Part shown: positions 1-6,972 of the stretch, one piece after another
Layout of the letters: each line of letters begins with the position of its first letter
Position numbering within the stretch: the first letter of the stretch is position 1
Origin: Zychaea mexicana
Taxonomy: Eukaryota > Mucoromycota > Mucoromycetes > Mucorales > Lichtheimiaceae
Direction: 5' to 3'
Assembly (NCBI RefSeq): GCF_025766255.1
Contig: NW_026516968.1
Location: 1 to 10,358 of the forward strand
Length of the DNA stretch: 10,358 bases
Program-made: the position numbers and the translations under genes
Notes under the pieces: generated by a model
What the model was told of the DNA's origin: nothing
Database searches by the model: none
What the model saw: only the letters and a program-made list of their open reading frames with translations

Positions 1-1367
1 CTCAATCCTAGACAGCACGCATCGAAAATATGGCAAAAATAATGAATATCACCCTGGTAATATAATTTAATTATTTAATTTTCTGTGAACTGCTCATATC
101 TCTTAAAACCTCGTTTTTATAGAAAAAAGGAGCTAGAATTAGCTGGAAAAAACTGGAAGCGACATACAAGCAGTAGTTAAACTCATCATCGCCATCGTCA
201 TCAGCTGCAGCAGCATCAAAATCATCATCCGCATCAGTCCTTTTGTCGCCAAGCGACAAGGAAAAAATCGATGACATATTTGAAAAACTTGACGATGAAT
301 AAAAGTGACCTTGAAATCAGGAACAGTAGTCGAAGACGTGATGCGTGAATTCGCAAAAGAATGTGATTACCTTCAGTAAGTATAAATGATGGACTAAGCA
401 TTGCATATATCAAATTACCATAACCTAACAAGCCTTATTACAATAAAATAGCCCCGTCCATTCCTTAATCCTGAACCCCTATAATGATTGTTGGTAAGCG
501 CAGTTCACACAAAACGAGTTGCATGAAATAAGAAGCTACAAACCATTAAAACTTGAACCGTTACCAAGTGAAGTGCAGCAATATTTCGATTCCTATCAAG
601 GATTGGTATGAGCTATTCATAGATTGCACCTAATACGAAAGTTATTACATGAACTACAATGATTATATATTTTCTTCTATTTAGTGTGATCTTGAGAGCT
701 TGACTGAAAAACTCATGAGCCAAGCAGCCTTTCATCCAAAGAGACAAGCAGAGGTCTACTGGGCCCACAAAGCAGTCATGAAAGCCCTTGACTTATTTCA
801 TTACGAATGACTACCGATGGATGAAAGAACAACTGAAGCTGACATGGTACGACGTGTCTTTCCTTTCATCGAAAAATGCTTCGATGAATCGGTATTTACA
901 ATCATCAGGTGAGTGTATTATTAAATACTAGTAATATATGACTATAATCATATTAGTTATACATAAAAAAAGAAACTAATACATTATTTTATTTGGATAT
1001 TAGTAGTGAAAAAGCTAGTATCTCTTCTAGCGAAAGAAAAAATGCAAGCCGGTGTATTACAGGTACGAAGACCATTGATCGCAAGGATACTAGGCATAAA
1101 GTGGATGTTATTATAAGCTACCGTGATCTTGAGTATGGATGTGCCGAAGCAGGTCCAAAAGGTGGAAGCACGTCCACGAAATGGATTAATGAATCCGATA
1201 TCAAAGTACCGCGACTCATAAAAGACATGCTCTAGCGAATGCTGAAACCCAATCCCACAGCCATCAACATCGTCATTGCTCCTGGCTTTGTCATCAACGG
1301 TATAGCTTCTATCAGAAAGCGTAATGAACCTGATATTACTCTTACTAATCTTTGTACAATGAAATTA

Positions 1368-1725
1368 CAGTGACCCTTTAATGTCAACCCCTTTAATGTC
1401 AACCCCGATATGGTCAACCTTTTTCTGAGAACCTCACATTTTAGCAGAGATAAATTTCAACTTTTACATAAGTCAATGTCAACACCTTGGCCAGGGTTGA
1501 CTTCTTATTGAGGTCAAACATATCTAATCAAAAGAGGTTATTTCGTTGTTGGTTGAAAATACATTGTTAGGAACGACTCTGTTGCATACATACATTGTGT
1601 CGGGGTGCGCTGGTTTAATATTTTTATTATACGGTTAAACTTTGTGCCACCCCCTTTAAGTCAACCCCCGTTTGCGTCAACACTTTCAGGTGTACTTGAG
1701 GGTTGACATTAAAGGGGGTCAACTG
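1368..1725. mobile_element. MITE-like element with TA target duplication
   Basis: A 358-bp insertion absent from unit 2, where the uninterrupted site reads GAAATTATAGGGTTG at about 9421-9435. Ends are CAGTGACCC at the left and, read inward from the right, CAGTTGACCCCCTTTAATG, so the termini are inverted repeats continuing into TTTAATGTCAACCC. TA flanks both sides (1366-1367 and 1726-1727). The left end has TTTAATGTCAACCCC twice in tandem (1377-1391 and 1392-1406). Related GTCAACC motifs recur at about 1651-1682. No coding capacity is visible. TA duplication and CAGT ends fit a non-autonomous Tc1/mariner-pogo derivative. Confidence 0.85.
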
Positions 1726-1768
1726 TATAGGGTTGAATCTGAGAATTTAAATGATGTCGATTCCAAAG

Positions 1769-1775
1769 CATTGTG
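1769..1775. repeat. Target-site duplication of element 1, left copy
   Basis: CATTGTG here pairs with CATTATA at 5397-5403 (5 of 7 matching). The uninterrupted site in unit 2 has a single CATTGTG, which shows that the extra copy came with the insertion. Confidence 0.6.
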
Positions 1776-1780
1776 GGTAC

Positions 1781-1789
1781 TGCATTACC
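1781..1789. repeat. Terminal inverted motif of element 1 (partner at 5381-5389)
   Basis: TGCATTACC lies 5 bp inside the left end and is found inverted (GGTAATGCA) 7 bp inside the right end. A second weaker match, ATTGGTTA at 1792-1799 against inverted TTACCAAT at 5352-5359, lies further inward. The inverted repeats are therefore short and interrupted. Confidence 0.55.
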
Positions 1790-1843
1790 TTATTGGTTAT
1801 AAATTAATATTTGTTTTATTAAAGAACTATTAATTTTTTATCT

Positions 1844-1859
1844 AAATTGTATTTTATAA
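1844..1859 (+). promoter_or_regulatory. Candidate promoter/binding motif upstream of transposase 1
   Basis: AAATTGTATTTTATAA ends 12 bp before the inferred start codon at 1872. It is a variant of the near-palindrome ATAAAATTCAATTTTAT that sits shortly upstream of the other genes of both elements (3973-3987, 5318-5331, 6392-6404, 8541-8559). Its role as core promoter or transposase-binding site is inferred only from that recurrence; AT-rich background makes some similarity expected. Confidence 0.35.
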
Positions 1860-2630
1860 TATAAATAAAAAATGGAGCAAATAGATTATACACCATCAAT
1901 TACAGAGGAAGTAAATACTATTATTGCTAATTATTAGACATTTCTTGAATGGAATTGGCCTATTATGCATAATAAATTCAAACACAGAATACAAATTAAA
2001 CATATTAAATTTATTGATATATTATTAAAAAAATTAGGTTATACAGCTATATTTTTTTTCTTAGTTGTGCTATACACAAGTAAAGAGTATCCAGCTCCTT
2101 ATTTTGAATTAGAAAAAGGTTAATTTTTGCTATATCATTTAGTTTCTGGTATTTCTGGAGATGAAATTGAGAAATATTTACCTCAAAGTACATTTCATAC
2201 ATTTTACAAAAAATTTTGGATGAATGAAGAGAATTATGAAAGAATTAATGAAATAGTAAATGATTCATTAATGTATATGTTTTCAAATATAAAATTACAT
2301 GTTTTGTCTGCAAGAAAATATAATCCAGATTTATTTAAATATGTAGCACTTATTTTAGATAGTCATGATTCACGAATTAATTATACAGATACAGATTTAG
2401 ATAGATCACGTTTATATTCATATAAATTCAAAAAGAATGGTGTACGCACACAATTTATAGCTGATATTAATGATATAATAATCTTTATATCAAAAAGTGA
2501 ATTCTGTGTAGATAGTTCTGATAGTAGCATGTTTTTAAATATGAAACGTTATAATAAAATGAATCAAAATGATACTTTAGCTGTTGATAGTGGATATACT
2601 TTGTTTATAATATAGTTTACTGAACTTGCT

Positions 2631-2678
2631 GCAGAAAAAGGATATGATTTTAGTGCAGAAAAAGGATATGATTTTAGT
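2631..2678 (+). repeat. Exact 24-bp tandem duplication in transposase 1
   Basis: A 24-bp block, starting GCAGAAAAAGG, occurs twice back to back (2631-2654 and 2655-2678). It duplicates eight residues (AEKGYDFS) in frame between the second catalytic Asp and the Glu. Element 2 has a single copy, so this is a private duplication, probably by replication slippage. It lengthens the D2-E spacing by eight residues relative to element 2. Confidence 0.9.
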
Positions 2679-3050
2679 AATGATAACTTTGTATATCCAA
2701 TTTGTAAAAATATAAATGAAAACTTAACTATTACTGAAGAACATTTTAATAATACATTTGGAAGCTTTAGAAGTAAAATCGAAAATCAATTTTCTGAAAT
2801 TGGAGATAAATTTTATTGTTTTAATAATAATAAATCAGTTGTAAAGATAGATAATATTAAATACTATAATCTTCAGTTCCATGTTGCCTGTTTATTAAAA
2901 AATATTACAAAGTTTGTAGAAGTATTTAATATACCTGTTTTACTACATCATAAAATATAGCATAGTCCTGATTTTGATTTTCCTATTTAAAAAAAATTAA
3001 TTGACATAGTTGTTAGTAATAATAAATAAAATAAGGATAAGCTTGATAGA

Positions 3051-3404
3051 ATGGTACAACTACAAAATAACTTATTAAATATGACATTATCAAATAATGA
3101 AATGGTTATAGATGATAACAGTGAATCAGATAATTTAGAAAATAGTGAAAATGATAATGATATTCCTAATTTTAATCAACGTACTAGAAAAAGAAAAAGA
3201 AATGTAAAAGGAAAACAGCGTTCAACTGTATCATATGAAATAGAAAGTATTATTGGACATAAAAAAGAAAAGAATGCATATTTATTTCAGGTAAAATGGG
3301 TTGGATATAGTAATAATGATAATAGTTGGGTATCTATTGATATGTTTAACCAAAAAGAATTATTAAATGTATATATTGAAAGGCATAGTCTAGGCATATT
3401 ATAA
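3051..3404 (+). pseudogene. Chromodomain-encoding 3' open segment of transposase 1
   Basis: The last open stretch of the transposase frame (117 codons from an internal ATG). Residues about 21-38 are acidic (DDNSESDNLENSENDND) and residues 44-57 are strongly basic. The chromodomain covers residues about 61-100, with SYEIESIIGHK, then VKWVGY, then SW. The three aromatic positions expected for a methyl-lysine cage (Tyr of YEIES, Trp of VKW, Tyr of VGY) are present; the usual TWEP is SWVS. Chromodomains of mobile elements are known to steer integration to modified chromatin; that role here is inference. It is in the same frame as the DDE core, so I treat it as the end of that gene. A separately expressed short protein cannot be excluded. 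Confidence 0.85.
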
Positions 3405-3556
3405 TAAGAACATAATATATATTAGAGTTATATAAAAAAATTTCTAGAAGAATATTATTAAAGCATAAGAAAAAAGGATTACCAATATTAATTTTTAAGG
3501 TTTTCTTTTTTTTATTTTTTTTTCTGTTTTCTTCTCAGGTTTTATATACAGCTCTT
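3405..3556. other. Convergent AT-rich intergenic spacer of element 1
   Basis: About 150 bp between the ends of the two converging genes. It has no gene, and contains poly-A and poly-T runs (notably about 3502-3533) that could serve as 3' end signals for either strand. The equivalent spacer in element 2 (6807-6972) has the same size and character. Confidence 0.5.
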
Positions 3557-3934
3557 TTATCTCTGTATTTTAGTACTATCATTAACTACCAATAGCTTTT
3601 TTTTTAGAATATGTAGCTTACTATATTGACAGCAACGATAATCCTTTTTACCATCAGGTAAATTTGTCTTGATTTTCTTCCTACAAAACTGTCTATCACG
3701 TTTTCCTTTTTTGAATTTATGGCTACAAAACCCATGATTCATAGACAAATCTAAGAAATGATCATTTGAAAAAAGAGATTCTATTTTATTTTTTAAACTT
3801 TCTTGAATTTTTTTAATCATATTTTCTTTAACAAAATGATTGAATTCTGAATCAATAAATGTAACAATTTCTTTACATAAATTGATTCTAGGACTAATGT
3901 GGTTAATAGGAAGATATTCATTTAACGCGACCAT
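3557..3934 (-). CDS. Small Cys/His-cluster protein of element 1 (ORF2)
   Basis: An intact 125-codon frame starting MVALNEYLPINH, opposite to and converging with the transposase. The first 65 residues look helical and charged. The C-terminal part carries Cys70-x-His72, Cys84, Cys101-Cys102 and His108 within FCSHKFKKGK and DYRCCQYSKLH, a likely zinc-binding cluster followed by a basic tail. The homologue in element 2 aligns without gaps to residue about 110 at roughly 58% identity by eye. Cys84 is Tyr there, while residue 104 is Tyr here and His there, so the ancestral pattern may be C-x-H-x11-C-x16-CC-x-H-x3-H. I do not recognise the family. As a second protein of a DNA transposon it may bind element ends, like the accessory protein of Harbinger elements, but this is inference. 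Confidence 0.7.
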   Translation of the reverse strand: MVALNEYLPINHISPRINLCKEIVTFIDSEFNHFVKENMIKKIQESLKNKIESLFSNDHFLDLSMNHGFCSHKFKKGKRDRQFCRKKIKTNLPDGKKDYRCCQYSKLHILKKKLLVVNDSTKIQR

Positions 3935-3972
3935 TTTCTTTTTGAATAATTTATTTTTATATAAAAATAAAT

Positions 3973-3987
3973 ATTCAATTTTATAAA
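3973..3987 (-). promoter_or_regulatory. Candidate promoter/binding motif upstream of ORF2 (element 1)
   Basis: ATTCAATTTTATAAA lies 38 bp upstream of the ORF2 start codon and matches half or more of the palindrome at 8541-8559. See the entry at 1844 for the set. Confidence 0.35.
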
Positions 3988-4098
3988 AAAAAGTGATTGA
4001 GTTTGAAATTTATTTATTAGCAAATACTAATGGTGATAATTCTGCAACATTTCTATTAGATCATTTCTAAACCTATATTCATTACCATTTACAATATA

Positions 4099-4893
4099 CA
4101 GTGGACCCCCGATTTTTTCAAGGCTGCCATTCCTGAGCACTCTTGAAAATAAAGCGGGTTTGAATTTCATCGGGGGAAGGGTAGCGGCAGCAATCTTCCG
4201 GATAAACTTTTAAAATTTAGCTGAAACTTTCTCACTACTGTACAGTACTGTTTCTAAATCCATACTGCCACATGCTTTTTTGCTTTATATTATATGGAAT
4301 ATATATTTTCTACAATTACCTGACACACAGCTCTACTTGTTTAAGATTTTGATAAACATATAATGACTTCCCTAGTTTCTCTTGAGATCCGATCTTATCA
4401 ATTACTTGCTCCGATAAATAAAGAAAAAACGAATGACAGCCGCGAGAAGCCAGCAAACTCACTTCTGAAACAACACCATTCACTACTTGAGATCAGTCTT
4501 ATCTGCTTTTTAGAGGAAGGCTCCCTCAAAGAAACGCTTAGACAAGTGAGAGACCACTTGCACCGACAGCAAATAAATGGGACACAGAGCACCTTAACCT
4601 CTTTTTTTAGAGCATAACAATAGGCATACATGGTCATAAACGTAGATATACACCTCAAATTCGCAAATTGTATTAAAAATATTCATACATCTTTATATGA
4701 ATACCATCCACATGATGTTGCAAAATATAGATACTTCACCCCCGTATAGAGTTCAAGGGTAAAAGATATATTGAAAATGAAAAATAACGAGGTATTGAAA
4801 AATTTATTAATGATTTTGGGTCATTCCCTGGAAATTCCTTGAAAAAGCCCGGGTATTGAAACGAATGGGGTTGAAAAATTCGGGGGTCCACTG
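4099..4893 (+). mobile_element. Nested pogo/Tc1-mariner-like element, internally deleted
   Basis: A 795-bp element inside element 1. Its left end CAGTGGACCCCCGATTTTTT matches the inverted right end CAGTGGACCCCCGAATTTTT. The terminal inverted repeats are about 23 bp (through TTCAA) with one mismatch. TA flanks each side (4097-4098 and 4894-4895), the target duplication of Tc1/mariner-pogo elements. It is less AT-rich than its host element. The only notable frame is a short one resembling a transposase tail (4363-4617), so it is non-autonomous and probably deleted from a larger relative. Confidence 0.88.
4363..4617 (+). pseudogene. Possible C-terminal remnant of a pogo/Tigger-type transposase
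   Basis: An 84-codon frame ending with the residues GTQSTLTSFFRA. Many pogo/Tigger/CENP-B-like transposases end in a helical segment followed by a Gln/Thr-rich TLTSFF-like tail, and the preceding SLKETLRQVRDHLHR has the expected helical character. Its place in a TA-flanked inverted-repeat element fits this reading. No DDE catalytic motif or helix-turn-helix is present, so at most the tail survives after an internal deletion. The first 40 residues resemble nothing I know. The overlapping minus-strand frame at 4398-4658 looks like a shadow. Confidence 0.42.
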
Positions 4894-5317
4894 TAAAGTT
4901 CATTATTACTCTTTAAAAAACCTTTTATATCTTGTTCCTCAATTTCATTATATTCTTTTTTATAAAATATCTTTTTAACCATATTCATAAATAAAATGGG
5001 ATCTACTATTTTAAATAAATTTGTATAATCATTATATTCTATTAGTTTATATGCAATGAACACGGGGTCATAAGCTATATCTTTTATATTAAATTTATAT
5101 ATCGTAACATATTTTTTCATAAGATTATGTTCATTATGATATACTCTATCATTTTTCTTCACTCTAAATTTTTTTGATGAACATATTTTAATAATAAATA
5201 CTTTGCAATAAACAATGTAATATCTTTTATATTTTCATCAACAGGAATATATTTCATCACATTTAAATTATTTATATATTCTTAATTCATTATTGATAGG
5301 TTTATTTTTTATTATAG

Positions 5318-5331
5318 ATAAAATTCAATTT
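5318..5331 (-). promoter_or_regulatory. Candidate motif upstream of ORF3
   Basis: ATAAAATTCAATTT lies about 60 bp upstream of the likely ORF3 start (5257) and matches the first 14 bases of the palindrome core at 8542-8558. Confidence 0.35.
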
Positions 5332-5351
5332 GCAACCATTTTAAATTTTTG

Positions 5352-5385
5352 TTACCAATAGTTTTTATATGAAAATAGTTGGTAA
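5352..5385. repeat. Subterminal hairpin at right end of element 1
   Basis: TTACCAATAGTTTTT (5352-5366) and GAAAATAGTTGGTAA (5371-5385) form an imperfect inverted repeat with a short loop just inside the right end. The outer arm overlaps the terminal motif GGTAATGCA, and the 8-bp palindrome GCATATGC follows at 5387-5394. It could fold into a hairpin or serve as paired binding sites. Confidence 0.55.
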
Positions 5386-5403
5386 TGCATATGCGCCATT
5401 ATA

Positions 5404-5672
5404 TCTGTATCGTGTATAAGTTTGGTCCAATGGCCTTCCCAGACCAGATTGAATTTTTTTATAAGCAATTGGTACCTTTGCTAGTATTGACATGGCAAAC
5501 GAAAGTGGCTATAAAAAAGACCTTGAAGACCCTCAAGGATGATCAAACTGTTTTCATCCCTACCCCTCATACACCAACACCACCTTCTGTTATACCACCT
5601 TGTCCACTATCACCACGACCAGTAAGCAAAGGCAAAAAGCAAAAATCTCCTGAGGAAGATGACAGGTGTTGA
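5404..5672 (+). pseudogene. Host-type pseudogene, unit 1 (3' part)
   Basis: Continuation of unit 1 after element 1. It encodes a helical segment (FGPMAFPDQIEFFYKQLVPL, then TWQTKVAIKKTLKTLKDD), a Pro/Thr-rich stretch (PTPHTPTPPSVIPP) and a basic then acidic tail (SKGKKQKSPEEDD). The tail diverges from unit 2 at the duplication breakpoint, giving RC and then TGA. The upstream frame differs from that of the segment before element 1, and both units show the same frame break at about 5419 and 9491. The short basic KGKKQK could be a nuclear signal. The function is unknown. Confidence 0.6.
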
Positions 5673-5676
5673 TGTC

Positions 5677-6275
5677 GCTCAATCCTAGACAGCATGCATC
5701 AAAAATATGACAAAAATAATGAATATCACCCTGGTAATATAATTTAATTATTTAATTTTCTGTGAACTGCTCATATCTCTTAAAACCTCGTTTTTATAGA
5801 AAAAAGGAGCTAGAATTAGCTGGAAAAAACTGGAAGCGACATACAAGCAGTAGTTAAACTCATCATCGCCATCGTCATCAGCTGCAGCAGCATCAAAATC
5901 ATCATCTGCATCAGTCCTTTTGTCGCCAAGCGACAAGGAAAAAATCGATGACATATTTAAAAAACTTGACGATGAATAAAAGTGGACCTTGAAATCAGGA
6001 ACAGTAGTCGAAGACGTGATACGTGAATTCGCAAAAGAATGTGATTACCTTCAGTAAGTATAAATGATGGACTAAGCATTGCATATATCAAATTACCATA
6101 ACCTAACAAGCCTTATTACATTAAGATAGCCCCATCCATTCCTTAATCCTGAACCCCTATAATAATTGTTGGCAAGTGCAGTTTATACATAATGAGTTGC
6201 ACGAAATCAGAAGCTACAAACCATTAAAACTTGAACCGTTACCAAGTGACGTGCAACAATATCTCGATTCCTATG
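5677..6275 (+). pseudogene. Host-type pseudogene, unit 2 (5' part)
   Basis: Second copy of the unit 1 gene. Exons are inferred at about 5678-5733, 5800-6053 and 6182-6275, the last cut by element 2. After the shared TAA at 5977, unit 2 keeps the frame that unit 1 lost, reading KWTLKSGTVVEDVIREFAKE to the GTAAGT donor at 6054. This shows that exon 2 is real coding sequence. Shared stops are at 5851 (TAG) and 5977 (TAA). Exon 3 reads HNELHEIRSYKPLKLEPLPS and then DSY, where the transposon enters. Confidence 0.62.
6269..6275. repeat. Target-site duplication of element 2, left copy
   Basis: TCCTATG is repeated exactly at 8658-8664 on the other side of element 2. The uninterrupted site in unit 1 (593-599) reads TCCTATC followed by AAGGATTGG once only. 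The 7-bp length agrees with the flanks of element 1. Confidence 0.78.
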
Positions 6276-6391
6276 CGGAACATCTCATAGTCTTATATTT
6301 ACAAATTTATTATAAAATTTCATCTATTTATGATATTTTTTCAAGTCCAGAGTTTTAAATTGTGCATATAAAATAATTTATTTTAAAAAAC

Positions 6392-6404
6392 AAAATTGAA
6401 TTTT
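6392..6404 (+). promoter_or_regulatory. Candidate promoter/binding motif upstream of ORF2 (element 2)
   Basis: AAAATTGAATTTT ends 27 bp before the ORF2 start codon, mirroring the placement at 3973-3987 in element 1. Confidence 0.35.
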
Positions 6405-6431
6405 TTTTATAATATAAAAAGTGCTCTCAAA

Positions 6432-6806
6432 ATGGTTTGCCTAAATGAATTTCTCCCAATTAATCATATACAATTACACACAAACCTATGCAAGGAAATA
6501 GAATCCTTTATATATATAGAATTTGATCATTTTATTAAAGAAAATGTAATTGAAAAAATCTCTAAAAAAATAAATAAAAAAATAAAAGACTTATTCTTAA
6601 ATGATCCTTTTCTATACTTAAGTATGAATAATAACTTCTGTACTCACAAGTCCAAACAAGGAAAGAATGAAGGTAAATTCTATGGAAAAAAGATTAGAAC
6701 AAATCTTGGTGGAAAGAAGCCAGATTACCTTTGTTGTTCTCATAGTAAAAATCATATACCAATAAAAAGAAAAGTAAAAGAAAAAATTGAAAAAAAAGAT
6801 ATATAA
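6432..6806 (+). CDS. Small Cys/His-cluster protein of element 2 (ORF2)
   Basis: An intact frame of 124 codons. I choose the ATG at 6432 because it aligns exactly with the start of the element 1 homologue (MVCLNEFLPINH against MVALNEYLPINH); the upstream extension to 6396 has no ATG. Cluster residues are Cys70-x-His72, Cys101-Cys102, His104 and His108, in FCTHKSKQGK and DYLCCSHSKNH. Position 84 is Tyr (TAT) where element 1 has Cys (TGT), one transition away, so this copy may have lost a metal ligand. The tail is very Lys-rich. It converges on the dead transposase with a 166-bp spacer. Function is unknown; an accessory DNA-binding role in transposition is possible. Confidence 0.68.
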   Translation: MVCLNEFLPINHIQLHTNLCKEIESFIYIEFDHFIKENVIEKISKKINKKIKDLFLNDPFLYLSMNNNFCTHKSKQGKNEGKFYGKKIRTNLGGKKPDYLCCSHSKNHIPIKRKVKEKIEKKDI

Positions 6807-6972
6807 GTAGATTATATTGCTGAAAATTAGAGATTTAATAAAAAATTGAATAGTGAAGAATCATCAAATATAAATATAATAAAAAAAAAGAAGAAAAAAA
6901 GACCAATGAAAATAATCATTGGAAGTCCTTTTCTGTTATGTTTTAATAATATTTTACCTTAATAATATGAAA

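Larger units (their letters stand above)
1..1775 (+). pseudogene. Duplicated multi-exon host-type pseudogene, unit 1 (5' part)
   Basis: Unrecognised gene whose 5' boundary lies outside the window. I infer exons at about 1-56, 123-375, 504-605, 685-908 and 1004-1367, separated by GT-AG introns with donors GTAATA, GTAAGT, GTATGA and GTGAGT and pyrimidine-rich acceptors such as TTTTCTTCTATTTAG. Exon 2 encodes a Ser/Ala-rich linker, then SPSDKEKIDDIFEKLDDE. Exon 4 encodes a helical stretch including FHPKRQAEVYWAHKAVMKAL. Exon 5 encodes a compact stretch including HKVDVIISYRDLEYGCAEAG. In-frame stops lie at 174 (TAG), 300 (TAA), 808 (TGA) and 1233 (TAG), and unit 1 also lacks one base after position 305 relative to unit 2. 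The last exon is interrupted by a MITE at 1368 and by element 1 at 1776. The phase between exons 2 and 3 is imperfect. It resembles lineage-specific uncharacterised fungal proteins, but I assign no function. Confidence 0.6.
1872..3404 (+). pseudogene. DDE_Tnp_4-like transposase with C-terminal chromodomain (element 1)
   Basis: One continuous frame of about 510 codons runs from ATG 1872 to TAA 3402, broken by stops at 1935 (TAG), 2121 (TAA), 2613 (TAG), 2958 (TAG), 2988 (TAA) and 3027 (TAA) but by no frameshift. The catalytic core has the layout of DDE superfamily endonucleases. First Asp is in LILDSHD (codon 2358), followed by SYKFKKNGVRTQ; second Asp is in AVDSGYT (2586); Glu is in SFRSKIENQF (2781). 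The region before the core (YLPQSTFHTFYKKFW) may be helix-turn-helix. After the core come an acidic stretch, a basic RTRKRKR stretch that could be a nuclear signal, and the chromodomain. At the same codons the copy in element 2 reads Trp, Leu, Gln, TGA, Glu and Glu, so these are decayed sense codons. It would cut and paste the element in the nucleus; this copy cannot make full-length protein. Confidence 0.82.
4027..5257 (-). pseudogene. Unrecognised third gene of element 1 (ORF3), split by a nested element
   Basis: Coding-like minus-strand segments flank the pogo-like insertion. Segment 1 (5257-5159) starts MKYIPVDENIKDITLFIAKY and ends at a TGA. About one base shift away, segment 2 continues from about 5176 to 4896 (KKNDRVYHNEHNLMKKYVTI, and later LFKIVDPILFMNMVKKIFY), where it meets the insertion. 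Beyond the insertion a further open stretch in another frame (NGNEYRFRNDLIEMLQNYHH) ends at TAG 4029-4027, about 95 bp upstream of ORF2. It is rich in Lys, Asn, Ile and Tyr, as expected for AT-rich DNA. No domain is recognised. It lies on the same strand as ORF2 and is not recognisable in element 2. The third segment is the least certain part. Confidence 0.5.
1776..5396 (+). mobile_element. Element 1: chromodomain-DDE DNA transposon, decayed
   Basis: A 3,621-bp insertion in unit 1 (about 2.8 kb without the nested element at 4099-4893). Its boundaries come from the empty site in unit 2, where GCATTGTG joins TCTGTATCG directly at about 9475. Flanks are CATTGTG (1769-1775) and CATTATA (5397-5403), a probable 7-bp target duplication with two later G-to-A changes. 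The ends share a short inverted motif, TGCATTACC at 1781-1789 and its complement at 5381-5389. Contents are a plus-strand transposase-chromodomain gene, a convergent small Cys/His gene, and a third minus-strand gene split by the nested element. It is clearly more AT-rich than the flanking unit. Termini are assigned with less certainty than the insertion itself. Confidence 0.82.

Noticed and set aside
71..277. Identical 68-residue minus-strand frames at 71-277 and 5748-5954
   Set aside because: They are the same duplicated DNA. The plus strand reads as an exon with flanking splice sites and continues into KWTLKSGTVVEDV in unit 2, so the Asp-rich minus frame is a shadow of Ser-rich coding.
606..684. 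Open reading of the 79-bp intron (DWYELFIDCTQYESYYMNY)
   Set aside because: It is out of frame with the preceding exon, and a clean GTATGA donor, a pyrimidine-rich acceptor and matching exon phase support an intron. It remains a possible alternative if the exon model proves wrong.
1232..1417. Minus-strand frame over exon 5 and the MITE end, and the similar 9401-9646 minus frame
   Set aside because: Antisense to the duplicated exons; the first crosses an insertion junction. The plus strand gives continuous coding before the insertion.
4398..4658. Minus-strand 86-residue Cys-rich frame in the pogo-like element
   Set aside because: Antisense to the frame with a transposase-like tail; no motif or start context supports it.
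5338..5340. ATG at 5340 (minus strand) reading ATGGTTGC, resembling the ORF2 start
   Set aside because: It is followed after four codons by TGA, with no further similarity to ORF2; probably coincidence.
6176..6358. A 60-residue frame running from host exon 3 into element 2
   Set aside because: It crosses a transposon insertion junction; the 28 residues inside the element resemble nothing and are probably a chance fusion.
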